Shown here piece after piece: positions 1 to 13,981 of a stretch of DNA of 64,000 bases. The translations under genes and the position numbers were made by a program. The DNA comes from Aulostomus chinensis (Eukaryota > Chordata > Actinopteri > Syngnathiformes > Aulostomidae). Within the stretch, counting starts at the first letter, position 1, and each line of letters starts with the position of its first letter. The stretch is taken from positions 17,074,009-17,138,008 of the forward strand of contig JBBMOA010000002.1 in the NCBI GenBank assembly GCA_037954235.1, in the 5' to 3' direction. The notes under the pieces were generated by a model, which had not been told where the DNA came from, did no database searches, and saw nothing but the letters and a program-made list of their open reading frames with translations.

Positions 1-3000
1 CCATATTTCCACTTAAACAGAGATCATCGATTATTGAGGCAGTCCAGGGCACATCTAGAGTCCCCCTCATAGCAGAGTAGGGCTGAATGTGGCCCAGACC
101 ACCACTAAATGTGCTCACAGTCATCGGATCTCACACCTGTACTTAAAGATGTCCACCTGTGATGGGATCACGCAGGACATATCTAAATGTCAGGTTTGAA
201 AAAGCTCTAATTGCCTTCCCAAGGGTGAAGAGTGTGAGGTGAGAGATACTGTGATTGATATCGTTACTGTCTGAGATGTACATTTTAGGGCAGAACCTCC
301 CAGCCCTAACAGTAATAAACTGGTTTCTTGTGCAATTACACAGACAAGGTCAGAGCTCTCGTGCCTTAGCTGCCTCATCAGTAGATTATAAAAAAAAGGA
401 ACAACTTTTTTTTCATAAATCTTTCTAACGCACAGATGGAGAGGTGCCGACCGCACAGCAGGAGGGGGGACTCTGGTTTAACATCAGTCCACCTATACCT
501 GCCCACAGGGATGAGGAGAGCAGCCATCGGCCAGGTCCTACTACACGATTACTATGTTTTCAACGCAAGAAAATTAGAGTAAGGTTGAATATGAGGTGGA
601 AAATTACCTTTTTAAAATGTGCACTACATGCTACAGGTCAATAAATGTTTCAGTTCACCTGCCTCTTCCTATCAAATCATTAATTTGCATCTAAAATCTC
701 CCAGCTTCTCCTATATATTTCCTGAATTTTGGCTTGTAGCTGCGGCTATTTTCCCTCCCTGGTTGACTATCAAACGCATGGGATTTTTTTTTCTCCAAGG
801 GTAGTGATCTTGATTTTGAAAGGATTATAAAGAATATTCAGATACTTCATGTTTAAATGTCAAAACAAGCTTATGTGGCATTAGGTTGGCTAATCTATAT
901 GACAGAGAGATGAAATGCTTCGTGGCAAGCAAGGGGAGAGAGGAGCGAAGTAGAAGGGGGGACAGATCGAGGGCGGGGTTTGGCTCAAAGAACAAAGGGA
1001 GCTACAAGGAGAGGTAGGGATGGCGCTTCAGCATTCACCCAGCCAGTGAGGCCATGAAAGGGGGTGGGGGGCAGGAAGGTCGGAGGGTAATAGAGAGCCA
1101 CCGTTTACCCTCCAAACACATGTGCGCGCACACATACACACACACATACACACACATACAAACACTTTCACGTAAACTACCATCAGGTCTCCATAAATCA
1201 CGAGCTGGAGTCAGAGGAGCTGCTGGTGGCCGTCCTTCCACCCTGCTGTAATGTGTCATCTCCGAGCCCAGCTAGGTGTCTCCTTTCTATCCGACTCTAG
1301 GAAACATTTATTTACATGAACATCCCTGAGAGGAGTTAAATTGGCATGGAGACAATTTTACAAGCACCCTCTGTCTTCTCCTATTTCATCCATTACAGCC
1401 CCCTGGGTTCTTCTTTTTCATTAAAGTCTCATTCAGATGCCGGCTATCATAAAGTCAGTGCAATTCACCATGACGATTTTAGAATTTAACTATGTGGAAA
1501 TGAAGGTCCAGCAGCCGAGCGCACTTCATTTAAACTGAGGCAGCCTTTAAAGTAAATATTACATCTAATGCACAGACATTAACTGGAATTTATTTTGTAA
1601 TTTGGATTATTTTTTTTTTTGCTTGCACTGACATTTCCTTTTCTGAGCACACTTCCTATCACGTTTGTAAATCTCTTACAGTGGTCCCTCGGGTCAATTG
1701 CAGTCTCCCCGTATGAGGGAAACTGGAGGGGGAAAAAAATATAATAATTTCCCAACAAAGCTTCAACTCTTTCCAATTATTTCCAGACAAACAGACAAAA
1801 GAAAGTCATTTCAATTGATCCTAAAAGCTATTTTGTAACAGGGGGGCTTTTGTGGTGTGTTGCCTGGTGACGCTGGTGTGCTGTGGGGGAGGGGCAGAAG
1901 CCCTGGCTTGGTCCACTGTACCAGGCTTGTCATTCATCCAAATGATGAAAAGCTTCCTGAACCTAAGCTAATGAGGAGGTCCTAGAAATTGAGGATGGGG
2001 GGGGGGGGGGGGGGAGAAAATGACCATCAAAGAGATAACATTTAGCAGGAAAAAAGGAGTTTCCTGGGCCGACTGCTGATTTAGAGGGGCAACAGGGAGT
2101 CCGTTCTAAACCAGCCCCCGACAGTGAGCTCACACAAATGGTTGTCAAGCAAATAAAAAGTGAAATTTATGGAGGGAGGTAGTGTGGAGGGTAAGATGGA
2201 AGCTTTATCCACTGGGAGGGCTATAAAGAGGCTTCAGTAATCACACCAACCATTGCATCACAGTGGTACAAGTCAGAGCTCTGTTGTAAGAGGGACTATA
2301 ACACAGCAAATTAGCTCAAAAACACAAAGAAAGCATCGACATTAACAAACACTCGGGGTAGAAAAAGAAACAAATGCTTGCTACTGATCTCTCTAAAGAA
2401 AGTACTTACTTGTAGGTTTGGGCCTCAAAGAAAAAAGTCAACAAGGACTTTTATCAAAGACCTGAAACAGTCTACCGGGCCAAACTACATGAACATTTCC
2501 ATTTAAAACAGAATTTGAAAGCTAATAAGACCTTTGTCCACTAAAGTGAACCAGGAAGTGGTGTGTCTACTCGGAAGTAAAAGCAGGAGCAGATATTTGT
2601 GTTTGGGCTGAAAGGAGGTGAAACTGTTACTAAAACTAGCTATACTATACTATACTATACTACACTATACTATACTATAAGACAGTCAAGGTGGTGGAAA
2701 CTTAAGAGTGGTAGAAGTTGCCAAACACATACATGGACATAATGTGGACCAGGAGCATTAGCTATCTCCATGGCGATGGGAAAGGATTACACACACAAAA
2801 AGGACAAAATCAGAAAAAAGCGCACAGTGCAGCCAACCACTGGTTGAGTAGAAGATGAAGATGCCTTCCTTGTCTGTCGCCCACCCAGGGCCTTGGATTC
2901 CAAGCAACACATTAGATGAGGACGAGTTCTGACTTTGATGTCAGAGGTTCAGATGTGAATTCTCAATGAAATATCAGTGATGCTTTTACAGCAGTATAGT

Positions 3001-5862
3001 GGAGTCACAAGTTCAAAGCTTGTGGCTCTCACTGAAGGGTCACGGAAGGATTATGTTCATAGGCTGGGAAGGGAGAGAGTCCAGAATATGAGCAGCGCTT
3101 CCCCTCATTCATAACCTCTCAAAATGACGGCTGTAGACGTTCAAAACACTGAAACAAAAGTGTGACTTCCTTCTCTTCAAAATCAATGCTGGTCAAGAGG
3201 AAAAGCTGGGATAAAGTCTTCCGCTACACAAAGCTCAGTCACAACTGAATAATTTGACCCTGACTGAGACTGAACCTGAGCAATGACTCAGAATTGCAAC
3301 ATATCAAATTAATTCACAGCAGAGATTCAATCCACCAGTCTTTAATTGAAAAAAAAAAAAAAGCTGGAAATTGCTGAACAGCACTTCTGAAACTGAGTTT
3401 GTCAGATTCAACTTGAATCTCACTGGGACTATGAATATTTCATGGCAGGATTCAAAAAAATACTAAGACATAATTTCAAGGAAGTTTTATCTTATTCTTG
3501 GGAATCTGATTCATGTTGAGCTGCTGTGTGCATGGAACCTCTCTCCACATCGGCCTTAAAAGTTCAAGATCTAAACCAGGGCCCATGACCTAGGTGTCTA
3601 TGCTGACCATGATGGACCTGCTAATCGTTGATCCCATTGCAGATATTGAAGCTATAAATAATTGACTGTGCTGCAGGAAATCAATACTATAAGTTCTCTG
3701 TACAAAATGTGGCCCAGTCCTCCTGTTTTCCTGCCAATATATCAAACTAGCTTAAATAAAGAGGTCATACTGATGACATTTTCCTGATCGACAATTTAAG
3801 AAAAAAATACGGACAACATAGAATTGTATCTAATAGCAGCTGACCTTTGAAACAAAAGGCCCTTTAATTGGCCTTCAAAGGTTACAACTGAGCCACACTG
3901 ACTTTTTGCTTTAGCAGGTGCTAACCTCTCTACCCCACTGAGTGGAAAAGTAGTACTGGCCACAACAGCACAGCAGTATACTGTCTACACACACAGCTCT
4001 GGAATCAACAGGCTTCTGTTGGCCTTTGTCTCTTTTTTTGCAGGACATATCAAACTGAACATTCAGAAAAAAAACTCGATCGAGTGCGCCGAAGTTTACC
4101 GTGTCACTAAAGCCACTTCACAGCTTCAACTCAATACATTCTTGATGCCGCTTTTTGATTCCGCTGTGTTTCATTTGGAGGAATTAAAGGCAAAAAACAA
4201 AAATACACAGAAATAGATTGCAACATTATAATAGACACACTGTATGATTGGCATGTTGTAAATGAACCCTTGACACAATGCTGGAAATGTAATGTTGAAC
4301 TACAATGACTTCAAATAAGAGATTTGGTGGCAAGCCCAAGAGGAAAAAAAAGTGAGTGGGCTGCTGGGCTGTTTCGAGCTTATTGCACTCTACAAAGCTG
4401 CTTGGAGACTCTCAGCATGAGTGCTTGTTAATGCTAAACTCAAAGGCTTCAGTCTCTAAGCAGAGCTGTAGATGAGCATCAGAAAGTTCATTAGACTCAA
4501 AGAGTGATATTAAAATATTCAAATGGCTCCACAGTCAGGGATATTAAGTACATTTACATGCACAGCAATACCCCAAAGCCTGGGATTGGACTGAAATATG
4601 ATTAGGGCCATATTTCAATTACATCGTTTACATTTGTAGAGAGCGTAGATCACAACTTAATCAAATGTAAGAGGGTGTATCTTAGTTGCAATGGTTAATC
4701 AAGATTTTGTATTATGACACAAGGGGCAGCCTACAACAACTAAACAGACAAACTGTCTTCGAATAATCAAATTATTTAAGACAATTAAATCTTGAGGTAA
4801 CGCAATAGACGAAAAAATCGAGCCATGTTGTGTCTGTTGGACATACATTTAAAGTGATTTTAAAAACGTGTGAGACTACAGGCATAATGGCAGATTAAAA
4901 GGGATTTCTTACACACTACAGACAATTCAATAAAGGAGGCCCAAACAGGAGAGCAGCGACTCCAGGGACTCTGGATCCCACAGAAACTTGCTTCATTGAA
5001 CATGACTTTAGAAAAACACAAACACGGAGCTAGACAATCACCAAGAACCAGTTCCACTTAATGTGGCATCGAAAACAAAGAGGAAAAAATGGGGATGAAG
5101 TCGTGGCTGAAGATGGAGTGAGCAGGGTTTCTATGTTCAGCTGCCTGAGAGGAAGGTGAGTGGTCTAAAATGGAGCTAGCGTTAGCTGCTGCTACGAATC
5201 AACACAACATCTGCTGGGTGATCTCTACTCTACTTGCCTCTGCTCATTATTCCATCAATGTGTGATCACAGATCCGGGAGATGATCCTGTTTCGATCATA
5301 TTTGAGCCCTCACCAAAAGGTGGTCATAAAGCTCTTCGCTGTCAGGTTAATGTGTCTGGATTGCGCAGTGTAGAGTATATGGCAACATTCCCACTCCGCT
5401 AGGGGGGCACATACCAGGGATGCTCTATGGGCAGAGAGTGCACACTAGATATTACATTGGCTGAATTGAGCGGCTCCTTTATTTTGATGAACAACTCACT
5501 TTGCAGGGGTTATGTGACGCTCAAGACGATGTGTCCACCGTTTTATAGCCACAACAATAACAACAGGGTAGGCTATGGTGGAACATATGACTCAATACTC
5601 AGCACGATAGCTTCAAGATTATTTCATTGAACCCTTCACATGACAGGATCATCAGGCAGATTATCAATTCGGATCTAGAACCAGGAACAACCCTACAGTT
5701 GTCGGTACGGGCGATTCGTAACCTGAATCAGCCCAACTGCCTCGAGTGCACCCAGCTTTAGTCGTACTATGTATCTGGTGACTTGAGTCAATGTCACAAG
5801 TGCAATGGTAGTAGAGTATCTCCTTCAAAATGTAGAAGTATAAGTCATAAAAGGAAACTTAC
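1..5862 (-). other. igdcc3 intron 2 (partial); no exon recognised
   Basis: No further IGDCC3 exon was found here by eye on the minus strand; in particular I looked for the Trp-Glu core of Ig domain 2. The stretch holds interrupted (CA)n at about 1127-1165, an 18-base G run at 1997-2014, a short (ACTAT)n array at about 2636-2680 and an A run near 3350. The stretch 1300-1560 has the dense unique look of a conserved non-coding element, which I could not test. Confidence 0.5.
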
Positions 5863-6168
5863 TGGCTGCTTGGATGCGGGCCTTACGGCTCACCACCAGC
5901 CCAAAAGCATTCTGGGCCATACACTCATAGTCCCCCTCGTCAGATGAGTTGTCGGATTTGGTCTTCAGGAAGTAATGAATCAAGAGAGAGCCATTGATGA
6001 AGGTGGTGTGATGCTGGTCCTGAGTTAAAAGCAGGCCGTTATGCCTCCATTGTGTCGTTATAGGGGGGATGCCTTCCACCTGGCAGTGGAGCATGAGGGG
6101 CTGCTCCTGGACTGCAATGATGTCACTGGGCTCCATGGTGAAGGAGAGCTCTGCTTCACAAGTCACAC
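5863..6168 (-). CDS. igdcc3: igdcc3 coding exon 2 (Ig domain 1)
   Basis: The exon is bounded by TTTCTCCAG|GT on the 5' side and CCA|GTAAGT on the 3' side (minus strand). It is 306 bp, phase 1 in and phase 1 out, as usual for a modular Ig-domain exon. It encodes the whole first Ig domain with both disulfide cysteines. Confidence 0.9.
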
Positions 6169-7335
6169 CTGGAGAAACACACACAAAGATAACTATGTAG
6201 CTAAGCTTGAAAAGTCCTTCCCCTGATAAAAAGACACACACGAACACGCACATACACACAAACTCTAACTCAAGGTTCATTTACAGTAGCAGTCTTTTCA
6301 GCTCATGATTTTCAACAGAAAGAGTCAGTGAAATTCCATGAAAGCTCAAGGAAAACCTAATCTCTGTAAGTGGACATTGAGGTCAGATGGGGTTTTATTG
6401 TAAAAAGGAGGTAATCTTAACCATCATGTAGTTTAGAGTAGCATTCTCTGAGCTTCCTTTTTCAATGGATGCAAGAGGTGAATGCAAACAAGCATAGACT
6501 GTATCATGCCTCTTGAACTGAAGCAGGAGCGCAAAGCATTCAACCATTTTAAAAGCATTTCCTGTGAAGCCTTTTCACTTTATTACCAGCATTATTAGAA
6601 AAGTGTTTTGTTTTTTATGACAATTATGATTTCAGACTGAAGGTCCCCTTTCGGATGTAAAATGTCATCATTTCATTCTGTTGGATATTCTAAAATTAGT
6701 TTATCAATTCTAGAGTGACCTTGACCTTTGATCTTTGACCACCCAAATCTTTTCAGTTAATCCTTGAGTCTGAGTTGCCAATTTCCCCACTGTGGGATTA
6801 ATGAAGGGTTTTCTTATTTGTGCCTCATTTTAAGAATTTTCTGCGAAGCAAATGGGAAGTACTGTACAAACAACTCTCTCATTCACTGATACCTGGCTCA
6901 GACACGGTTACTTTACTTCTTCTTTCACATCCTATGACATGCGTCTCAATTGTGCTCCCCCATTTGTGACCACAGAGATGAATTAGTCCCGCCCCGGTTG
7001 TTAGCATTCGGGGTGGTGCGATTCGCATTCACATGCAACCTGCTTTGTTTATGCTTCTGCGTCGCGGCAACGGCGTCGCAGCAACAGCGTCGCGACGGCG
7101 TAGACCCTGCGTGTAGCTCTCACCACAGAAACTTAAAAAAAACGTGTGCTGAACCGGAAATGATGTTCTGAGTGGACCAATCACAGTCCTTGACATTCGT
7201 ATCACTGCCCTCAGCCCACCAGAAACCTCATGAATGGATGGCCTTGACTGAGCTACCTTCAGTCACAAGGGGATTCATATTCTATAGATTGAGCGCGCCC
7301 AGAACATGTGTACACTTATGTTGTACGCTTGTGCT

Positions 7336-7388
<53 letters not shown>

Positions 7389-10300
7389 CACTGCCTGCAT
7401 CAGTTAACCGACGGCAGCAGCTTTTTCATCATGATCACTTCATCCTTGTGTTCTTACTCTTATTACCACAAAGCAGAACCGGCTCTGTTAAATGTGTTTA
7501 TGGTGAAGATTTCCTATTCATAATGGTGTGAGATCTGATTTTCCATATTTGTGGTCTCTGAGGGTATATACAGAGGGAGGGGGACAATAAATAAAGGATG
7601 TAAACAGCCTAACCTGACTTGGTACTATAAAAGAGGAGCTTAGCAAGCTCTCTTGGTATCATGTTTCAGCTGCTGATGGACTAAGCACTACCAGTCTCTG
7701 CCCCAGGCCCTGGAATCTGGTGGGAGGGGGACTAGAGGAGGGCAGCGAAGGGGGGCAAAGCACAGGGGTCAAAACAGAGAACCTCCGGCTTCATCACTCA
7801 AATTCCAACAGAGAAATTCTTCTCTTAAGCTCAGTGAAGGAATTCATCCACACATTGCTCAATGAAGATCACATAGGAGCATAATGTAAAGAAACATTTC
7901 CTATTCCTTTCCTCTCCCTCCTTTCTTTATGCCCCCCCCCGCCCTCCTTTTTTCACTCAGTAAGTAAAATGGCCATGGGACCAGAGAGACATCAGTGCTA
8001 CCACTTTTGAAAAACAAGGGGGTGGCAGTGGAGAAATGTTTAACCCTTCACGGGCAGGAGGTGATTCTGCTGCCTGAGCTGTTGCTCTTCAAGATGATGC
8101 TGCTTGGCCATGGAGCCAAAACCTCCCGTGGTCCAAAAAAGATCACATGTTTTCGCACAGGAAGCAGCCAGCACATTAAAACCCTGCAGCCAAGCAGCCA
8201 GTCAGTCACGCTTCATGTTTGGATCAAAAGATTGATCTTTTATGGTGCAGAAAATGTTTTTATTAAATTTAAGTCCTAAAAAAAGGCTGTAGAACAACAG
8301 AAATTTGTATTTTCAAGTTTTCAAGCCTGGCAGGCTTGAACGGTTTTAGGCTGTAAATGACGATTATTTTCAATCATTGATTAATCTGCTGATTATTTTC
8401 ACAATTAATCAATAAATCACTCATTCTAAAATGTCTCTTCACAATTTCCCTAAGCTCACAACAATGTTCTCTGTTCTGTGTGCAATATATCTATATTTTA
8501 TTGCTTAATAATATATTTTGTGTGGTTTAATCCCTAAACATCAGCCAGGAATAGCACAGCGCACAGTGGCAATAAATGCTTTTAAATTGGCTCTTGTCTA
8601 TCCAATAGTCCAGACATCATTTTATGTCACGAATGAAAGAAAATGACAGCAATTTCTGATATTCAAGAGTCTGGGACCTTCAAGTATTTCGCATTTTTGC
8701 TTGAACAAAGACTGAAACAATTAATCAAATCAAAATATTTCCCAGAATATTGAATTTTGACAGATTATGAAGTTCAACTATAACTAGTTCATCAGCTCTG
8801 ATGATTTGAGAGCTCTCAGAGTTTTCTCCATTGGTTACCACGATGTTAAATTTCCCAACGAATCAGCTGGAGAGATCGGCTGGGAACAAGGTTAAGAAAC
8901 AATGTGGAAAAAGGTCCGTGGAAATCAACAGACAAATCTGGAAAGAAATGAAACGAAAGAGATAAGAGGATAAAAGAAGCAGGGGGGCAGGATAAGTTAA
9001 GATCAGGTAGAAATGTTGACGAGAGTACAGCTGTGTAAGGACACGCCTCTTCACAGAAACCCAGGCCCGCAGTCATGAATCTATATGTGCATGGGTTTTT
9101 ATGGTGAGATAAGGGGATGGAGAGGGTGAGAGACAACCCTCCCATACATCTTAATGCTCCTGCCATGAAGCGAAAAGTGACACTCGCATATAGAATTACC
9201 GAAAAAGACCAAAGACAAGTGGTGTCTAAGTGTGGCTCACGCTCCAGCTTACTATTGACAGATTAGTGCGGCTGGCTGGCAGAAAGGTTTACTGCTGCAA
9301 CAGTTAAGTGAGGATCATACAGCAGCTACTGACGGACAGATGTAGTTAGTCGGAGCTTAGGACACCATCAGCCTCTGTCAGGCGCCAGCGCCAGGATACA
9401 GTGTGTAACTAACACAATAGCCTGAGGAAAACATATAGATCCTATTACTATATATGGCATTCAACAAGATATTAAAAACATCATCATGTGATCACAGTCA
9501 AGCAATAAAAGAGTCAGACGTGGGAACTCGAGTCTGAGACTTGGACTTAACACACACACACACACACACGTGACTCAAGATTTGACTCCTCAGTAGACTT
9601 GAGACCTGCCTCTTACTCAGGCTTTAAAACTTATGAACGCCGTCATTAGCTCCCATCATAGTACATGCCAAGGCTACGGAAGTTAGCAAAAATGTTTAAT
9701 GTTTGCACTGTTGTAACAGCAAGCTTGACGTTCATTTGCTGCTAGCTTTGTGGTACATTAGCTTAAATAGATTGGTGTTAGCTGAATATTTTTTAAAAGT
9801 TGTTGTGAATCCTGGCTTTGGCATGATGACTATAATCTATCTCCATTCACCTCCTGCTGGCTAACATGCAACCAGACATAAGTGAGGGAACTGGCAACGC
9901 TAAACATGGAGAAAAGGAAAAAAAGGTGCAAGAAACTTGAGACTTGAAACTTAAGTAAGGATGCACAATAATACAGGAACATCATCCGAATCTGCAGATG
10001 ATGCTTAGTTTGAATGTATTAGTCCATTTATATTGGACTTATATTCATCATCTGATACAATAAATATATGATTTATGGGGTTTTCCAAATGATTTGGTAG
10101 TAAATATATGACTTTTCAAATTCTTGATGATGACATGTGTTCTTCAGCACCTACAAATTGTGAATATTTTTATAACCAATATCAACATGAGTCAAAATTG
10201 GCAGTAAAGTATCAGTTATTTGTAAAAACTATCCTGTATCATGCATCTCTGGATCAAACACTTGGACTAGCACTAAAAGACCTTTCAGCATCTCTAATGT

Positions 10301-12672
10301 CTATTTCAGCACTCGTCTTTTGCAGCTCAGTGGCCATATTGTTCACCACGCAAAACAAACAAACATTTTCACACACCCACTCACACACAAGGAGAGTTCA
10401 ACTGTGGAGTCACGTTTTAGACTGAACGACTGTATCCTCTAGACCACGAGACATGTTTTATAGATCAAATACGTGTGCACGAATCAAAGAGAGTTAGCAG
10501 TATAAATGAGCTACTGAGGACAGCACCCACAGAACAATTTCTTTTTTATACAGCCTTTAGTGCCCAGCTAAAAAAAACCAACAACAATATTTATTCTCTT
10601 TCCACGGGGGCAGAATATATGCAGCACTGATAGTTCCCTCCTATAGGCTTCTTCTTGATAAATGATTAATCAATACTCTTCTATTCCAGCCACCGTAATA
10701 CTCATGAGCATGTAGCCTCACATTTACCAGCATTATTAAGTTACAATTAAACTTGACAGCAATGCTGAACCCGAGTTGGCGCGATAGGAACGGCAGCTGT
10801 TGCACCATTCGCCTCTCAACGATATTCCCTCACACATTTCTATTAGCGTGATCAACCAAACGTGCAACTATGGGATTAAAACATAAAGCGATGACGTAGA
10901 AGGAGAGTCAGCGCTCGCCGGGCAGATGTATTTTCCATTTCATGCTTTCACTGGAGCTGTCACTTGTTCTTAAACATGAAAGACACAATTTAGTCAAAGC
11001 AAAGCATGACCATTTGATGAACACAAAATGTCTTATCGTGACATCTCCTGAATGATCTATTGCCTCAGAGCGCAAAGCTCTTCAGTCCGGAGATTTAATG
11101 CTGATCATCTTACTGCTTCTTTCACTCTTATCATCTCTGCTTAAATGTCATAAAAGACATGCCTTCATCCTAACTGAATCTAATCTCAGACAGAAAAGCA
11201 CTTGAGAGAGCTACGCTTCTTTAATGCGATGGCTAGATTGGAGTTACATCCATCACAGAGCTTGCATTTCTCAAGTTTCTGTTCCCAAACCACTGACTCA
11301 ACATGTTATGAGCCTTTATGATTCCATTGGGGGCCTTTGTGGGTCCCTGTGTGGTGCGCTTTGCAAATATCCAATACTCTCTCCTGCCTTTGAATTCAGG
11401 GGCCTCACATAGAGACAGAAACTGTCCATCACAGCGAACAAAGGAGAGAAAAAGCAAATTTGCAAAGAAGGAGAGGGACAGTCTTGACATTTAATCTGTA
11501 CTAATATTCTCCACAGCAGGCAACAATCACAGTCTTTTAATCTATTCTCACAGCAATAAACTCTGTCATTCTAGCCAGACGCAGCATGTTGTGCTGCACA
11601 CCCTGACCAGTCAACAACTCGCCACTGTACACGTCCCCTGATGTCCCAGGAAACGTCATGTCTTCAGAGATCAACTGGCTTAAGACTGCGAGCATCCGAG
11701 ACATTTGCTGATTTAATCAACAGGCAGAACATTAACTTTGATGTGGCCTTGTGTGTGTGTGTGTGTGTGTTTTAGATAAACTGACCTCTTTCGCATCTTG
11801 AAAGGTAGTTTGATGGATTTATTTACATTAAAGTGTGTATCATAAAGCCTTTAAGGCTGCTGATTAAAATGAGTTAACATGGCTTTTTTTTTTCATCTTC
11901 TACTAAATCAGTGTTTAACTGCAAAGGTAACCAGCAGCACATTTGCAAAGGCTCAACTTCTGACACTGGGTTAATCCGATGTACAAGTCTTTGGTCCAAC
12001 GACTCCTTGTCTTATAAGAGATCAGTAATTAACAACAACTCAGCACAGAATTTCTACTTCAGTGGTCAAACATGATTGACAGACGGAAAACACAACAGCA
12101 AATCTACAGCAATGCAAACACAGAACTTTCCCAATGCTCAAATTGAACATTAATAAGTACATTTTTCATGTTCTTCTCAAAAAAACGACACGGAAAAAAA
12201 ATCGAGAAACTTTTTGCTGACTGCATTGCACGTGTCTTCTGCCTGTGTCAAATTAAAAAAAAAAAGAAAATACAAACAAGCAAACTAAAAAGGCCAACAC
12301 TCGTTTGACTGAGTCAGGTGCTTCGATGCCTCCAGCTCTGCAGAATGATTTCTAACAACTTTTGGCTCACTAACCACAGATCCATGCAACCAAACAAAGC
12401 CCCTCCACTCGTCTTCAAACGGATATTAACTGCCAAACTAAAGTCAAGTTCGGGGTTGGTGGTCGTCAGCAGCAGCAGCAGCAGACTTATCGCTGCTTGC
12501 AGCATGCAGCAGGCTCCAGGGAGCAGCAGCAGCCTGCCAGCGGTTCCTCTACAATAAACACCTCCGCCTGCAGCTCCTCTCTGGTGTGAAGATCATGTCA
12601 CTTACCGATAAAAGCGTTAAGGAGTATCCCCAAAAAACACAGAAGTAGGCTGCGGCGCCTTGAAGATGCCAT
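5863..12672 (-). CDS. igdcc3: igdcc3, 5' part (Ig superfamily DCC subclass member 3), gene continues off the left edge
   Basis: Two coding exons splice in frame on the minus strand to give a signal peptide followed by the first Ig domain, 124 complete codons. The Ig exon has the canonical pair of cysteines (LHC and DYEC), the core Trp (QWRHNG), the DEGDYECMAQN motif before the second Cys and N-glycosylation sequons (NGS, NSS). The stretch around AELSFTMEPSD, then GLVVSRKARIQAA, matches my memory of IGDCC3/PUNC much better than IGDCC4, protogenin, neogenin or DCC, which share the fold. The family is single-pass cell-surface proteins with four Ig and two FnIII repeats expressed in early neural tube and mesoderm; only Ig1 is visible here. 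The gene is divergent from ano5, with about 5 kb between the start codons. Protogenin remains the main alternative. Confidence 0.8.
7338..7386. repeat. (CA)n microsatellite
   Basis: About 24 uninterrupted CA units in igdcc3 intron 1. Confidence 0.95.
9512..9962. repeat. GACTTGA-rich dispersed repeat in igdcc3 intron 1
   Basis: It opens with CGAGTCTGAGACTTGGACTT, includes (AC)n and closes with ACTTGAGACTTGAAACTTAAG. The motif content resembles 39838-40445; same-family membership is an inference. Confidence 0.4.
12606..12672 (-). CDS. igdcc3: igdcc3 coding exon 1 (signal peptide)
   Basis: Starting at the ATG on the complement of 12670-12672 the exon reads MASSRRRSLLLCFLGILL and so on, a classic signal peptide: basic n-region, then a leucine-rich core. 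It ends in phase 1 at a perfect donor (G|GTAAGT). The context of the ATG is weak at -3 (T) but has G at +4. This exon is too short to stand out as an ORF; it was found by looking for an exon able to join the Ig exon in phase. Confidence 0.75.
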
Positions 12673-12681
12673 TTAAACACT

Positions 12682-12760
12682 TTGTATATATATATATATT
12701 TATATATGTATAATATAATATATATATATATATGTATGTATGTATGTATATATATCCCAG
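12682..12760. repeat. TA-rich microsatellite next to the igdcc3 start codon
   Basis: Alternating TA with TGTA units; begins 10 bases upstream of the igdcc3 ATG (minus strand). Confidence 0.8.
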
Positions 12761-12921
12761 TACTTGCAGAGAACAACGTGAAGTGAACGCGCGACGGTGG
12801 AAATAAAAAACAGATATCCAGCTCTAGTAACTACATGTTCCGAACGACACTGCTACAGTTTGGTGGCTCGCCGGGGTCGAACAAGCTCTCGCCATTTTAA
12901 CCATCTATCAGGAATCTGTCA

Positions 12922-12925
<4 letters not shown>

Positions 12926-12978
<53 letters not shown>
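12926..12978. repeat. (CT)n microsatellite
   Basis: About 26 CT units with one TTT interruption; followed by interrupted (CA)n to 13030. Confidence 0.9.
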
Positions 12979-12979
<1 letters not shown>

Positions 12980-13636
12980 ATCCACTCCTATGAATCCCAA
13001 CGACACACACACATACACACATACACACACGCTCAATGGGAACAAAAGAGCCGACTGCAGAATGCTTCGGTCCTGTAACGCACGAGGAACCTGCATGGTT
13101 GCTCATGTCAATAAACACAATACCGGTAGTAATACAAGCAGTACTGACAAGAACAGTTATAGTCCGCTTTGTAGTAGAGATAGTAGTGATCTAGTAATAT
13201 CAGACAGGAGACGTGGGATGTACAATCATGTTTCCATCAACAATTTGTCCATTTGGCTGACTCTGACTTCATTCATCGTGATTTTTTTCTCTGTCAAATA
13301 CACTCAAAATAAGGACATATTTTTACACGTGCCATGTTAAATATAGTCATCATTACGCCATGAGCTCATGGAAGTTGTGTGTCTGTGTTTGTGTAGAGAT
13401 ACAAGTTTATCTCTGTGTACGTGGCTGAGTTTATTTAGAGCTGATGGTTTGACATCATTGTGAACCCGATGTAATAAAATAACCACTTTAAACTCACTAC
13501 AAAGCAGCAGCCGTTTGGTTGTATTGTAGCTCCCTCTAGTGGCCAGAATTATGAATTTCCTCCCCTTGGGGATGAATGAAGTATTCTGATATGGATTTAA
13601 GGAAACAAAAAGAAACAACACCAACAACAAAACACG

Positions 13637-13638
<2 letters not shown>

Positions 13639-13717
<79 letters not shown>
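13639..13717. repeat. (AT)n microsatellite
   Basis: 79 bases of uninterrupted AT abutting the truncated SINE. Confidence 0.95.
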
Positions 13718-13720
<3 letters not shown>

Positions 13721-13908
13721 AATTTACTCCACTCAGCCTCGTCCCCCATTGCATGTCTTTGGATGGTGGGAAGAGACCGGAGTACCCGGAGAGAACCCAC
13801 GCAGACACGAGGAAAACATGCAGACTCCACACAGAGAGATCCGGTGCCCGACCCGGAACCTTCTTGCGCTGAGGCCACAGTGCTAACCACTGCACCACCG
13901 TGCAGCCT
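13718..13908 (-). mobile_element. tRNA-derived SINE, truncated, minus orientation
   Basis: On the complement the head reads GCTGCACGGTGGTGCAGTGG, an A-box-like tRNA sequence, then GGTTCCGGGTC as B-box and a body with CTCCGGTCTCTTCCCACC. The body is cut by the (AT)n tract at 13639-13717. Confidence 0.7.
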
Positions 13909-13954
13909 CATCATGAGACATTGTTAGTAAATTGGAAATCGGAGTTGTAGATCA

Positions 13955-13981
13955 AGGGGCGGCACGGTGGTGCAGTGGTCA
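13955..13981 (+). mobile_element. SINE head fragment
   Basis: GGGGCGGCACGGTGGTGCAG plus a few bases is the 5' end of the same SINE family, stopping abruptly at ATGAGGATGACG. Confidence 0.6.

Larger units (their letters stand above)
6169..12605 (-). other. igdcc3 intron 1
   Basis: This 6.4 kb intron separates the signal-peptide exon from the Ig1 exon. It contains a (CA)n tract at 7338-7386, shorter (AC)n at 9551-9570 and (GT)n at 11752-11770, and a GACTTGA-rich dispersed repeat around 9512-9962. Open frames near 6950-7531 and 8846-9166 have no recognisable protein features. Confidence 0.6.

Noticed and set aside
6950..7171. Cys-rich open frame of 73 codons
   Set aside because: Lies in igdcc3 intron 1, no splice-compatible homology and no recognisable motif.
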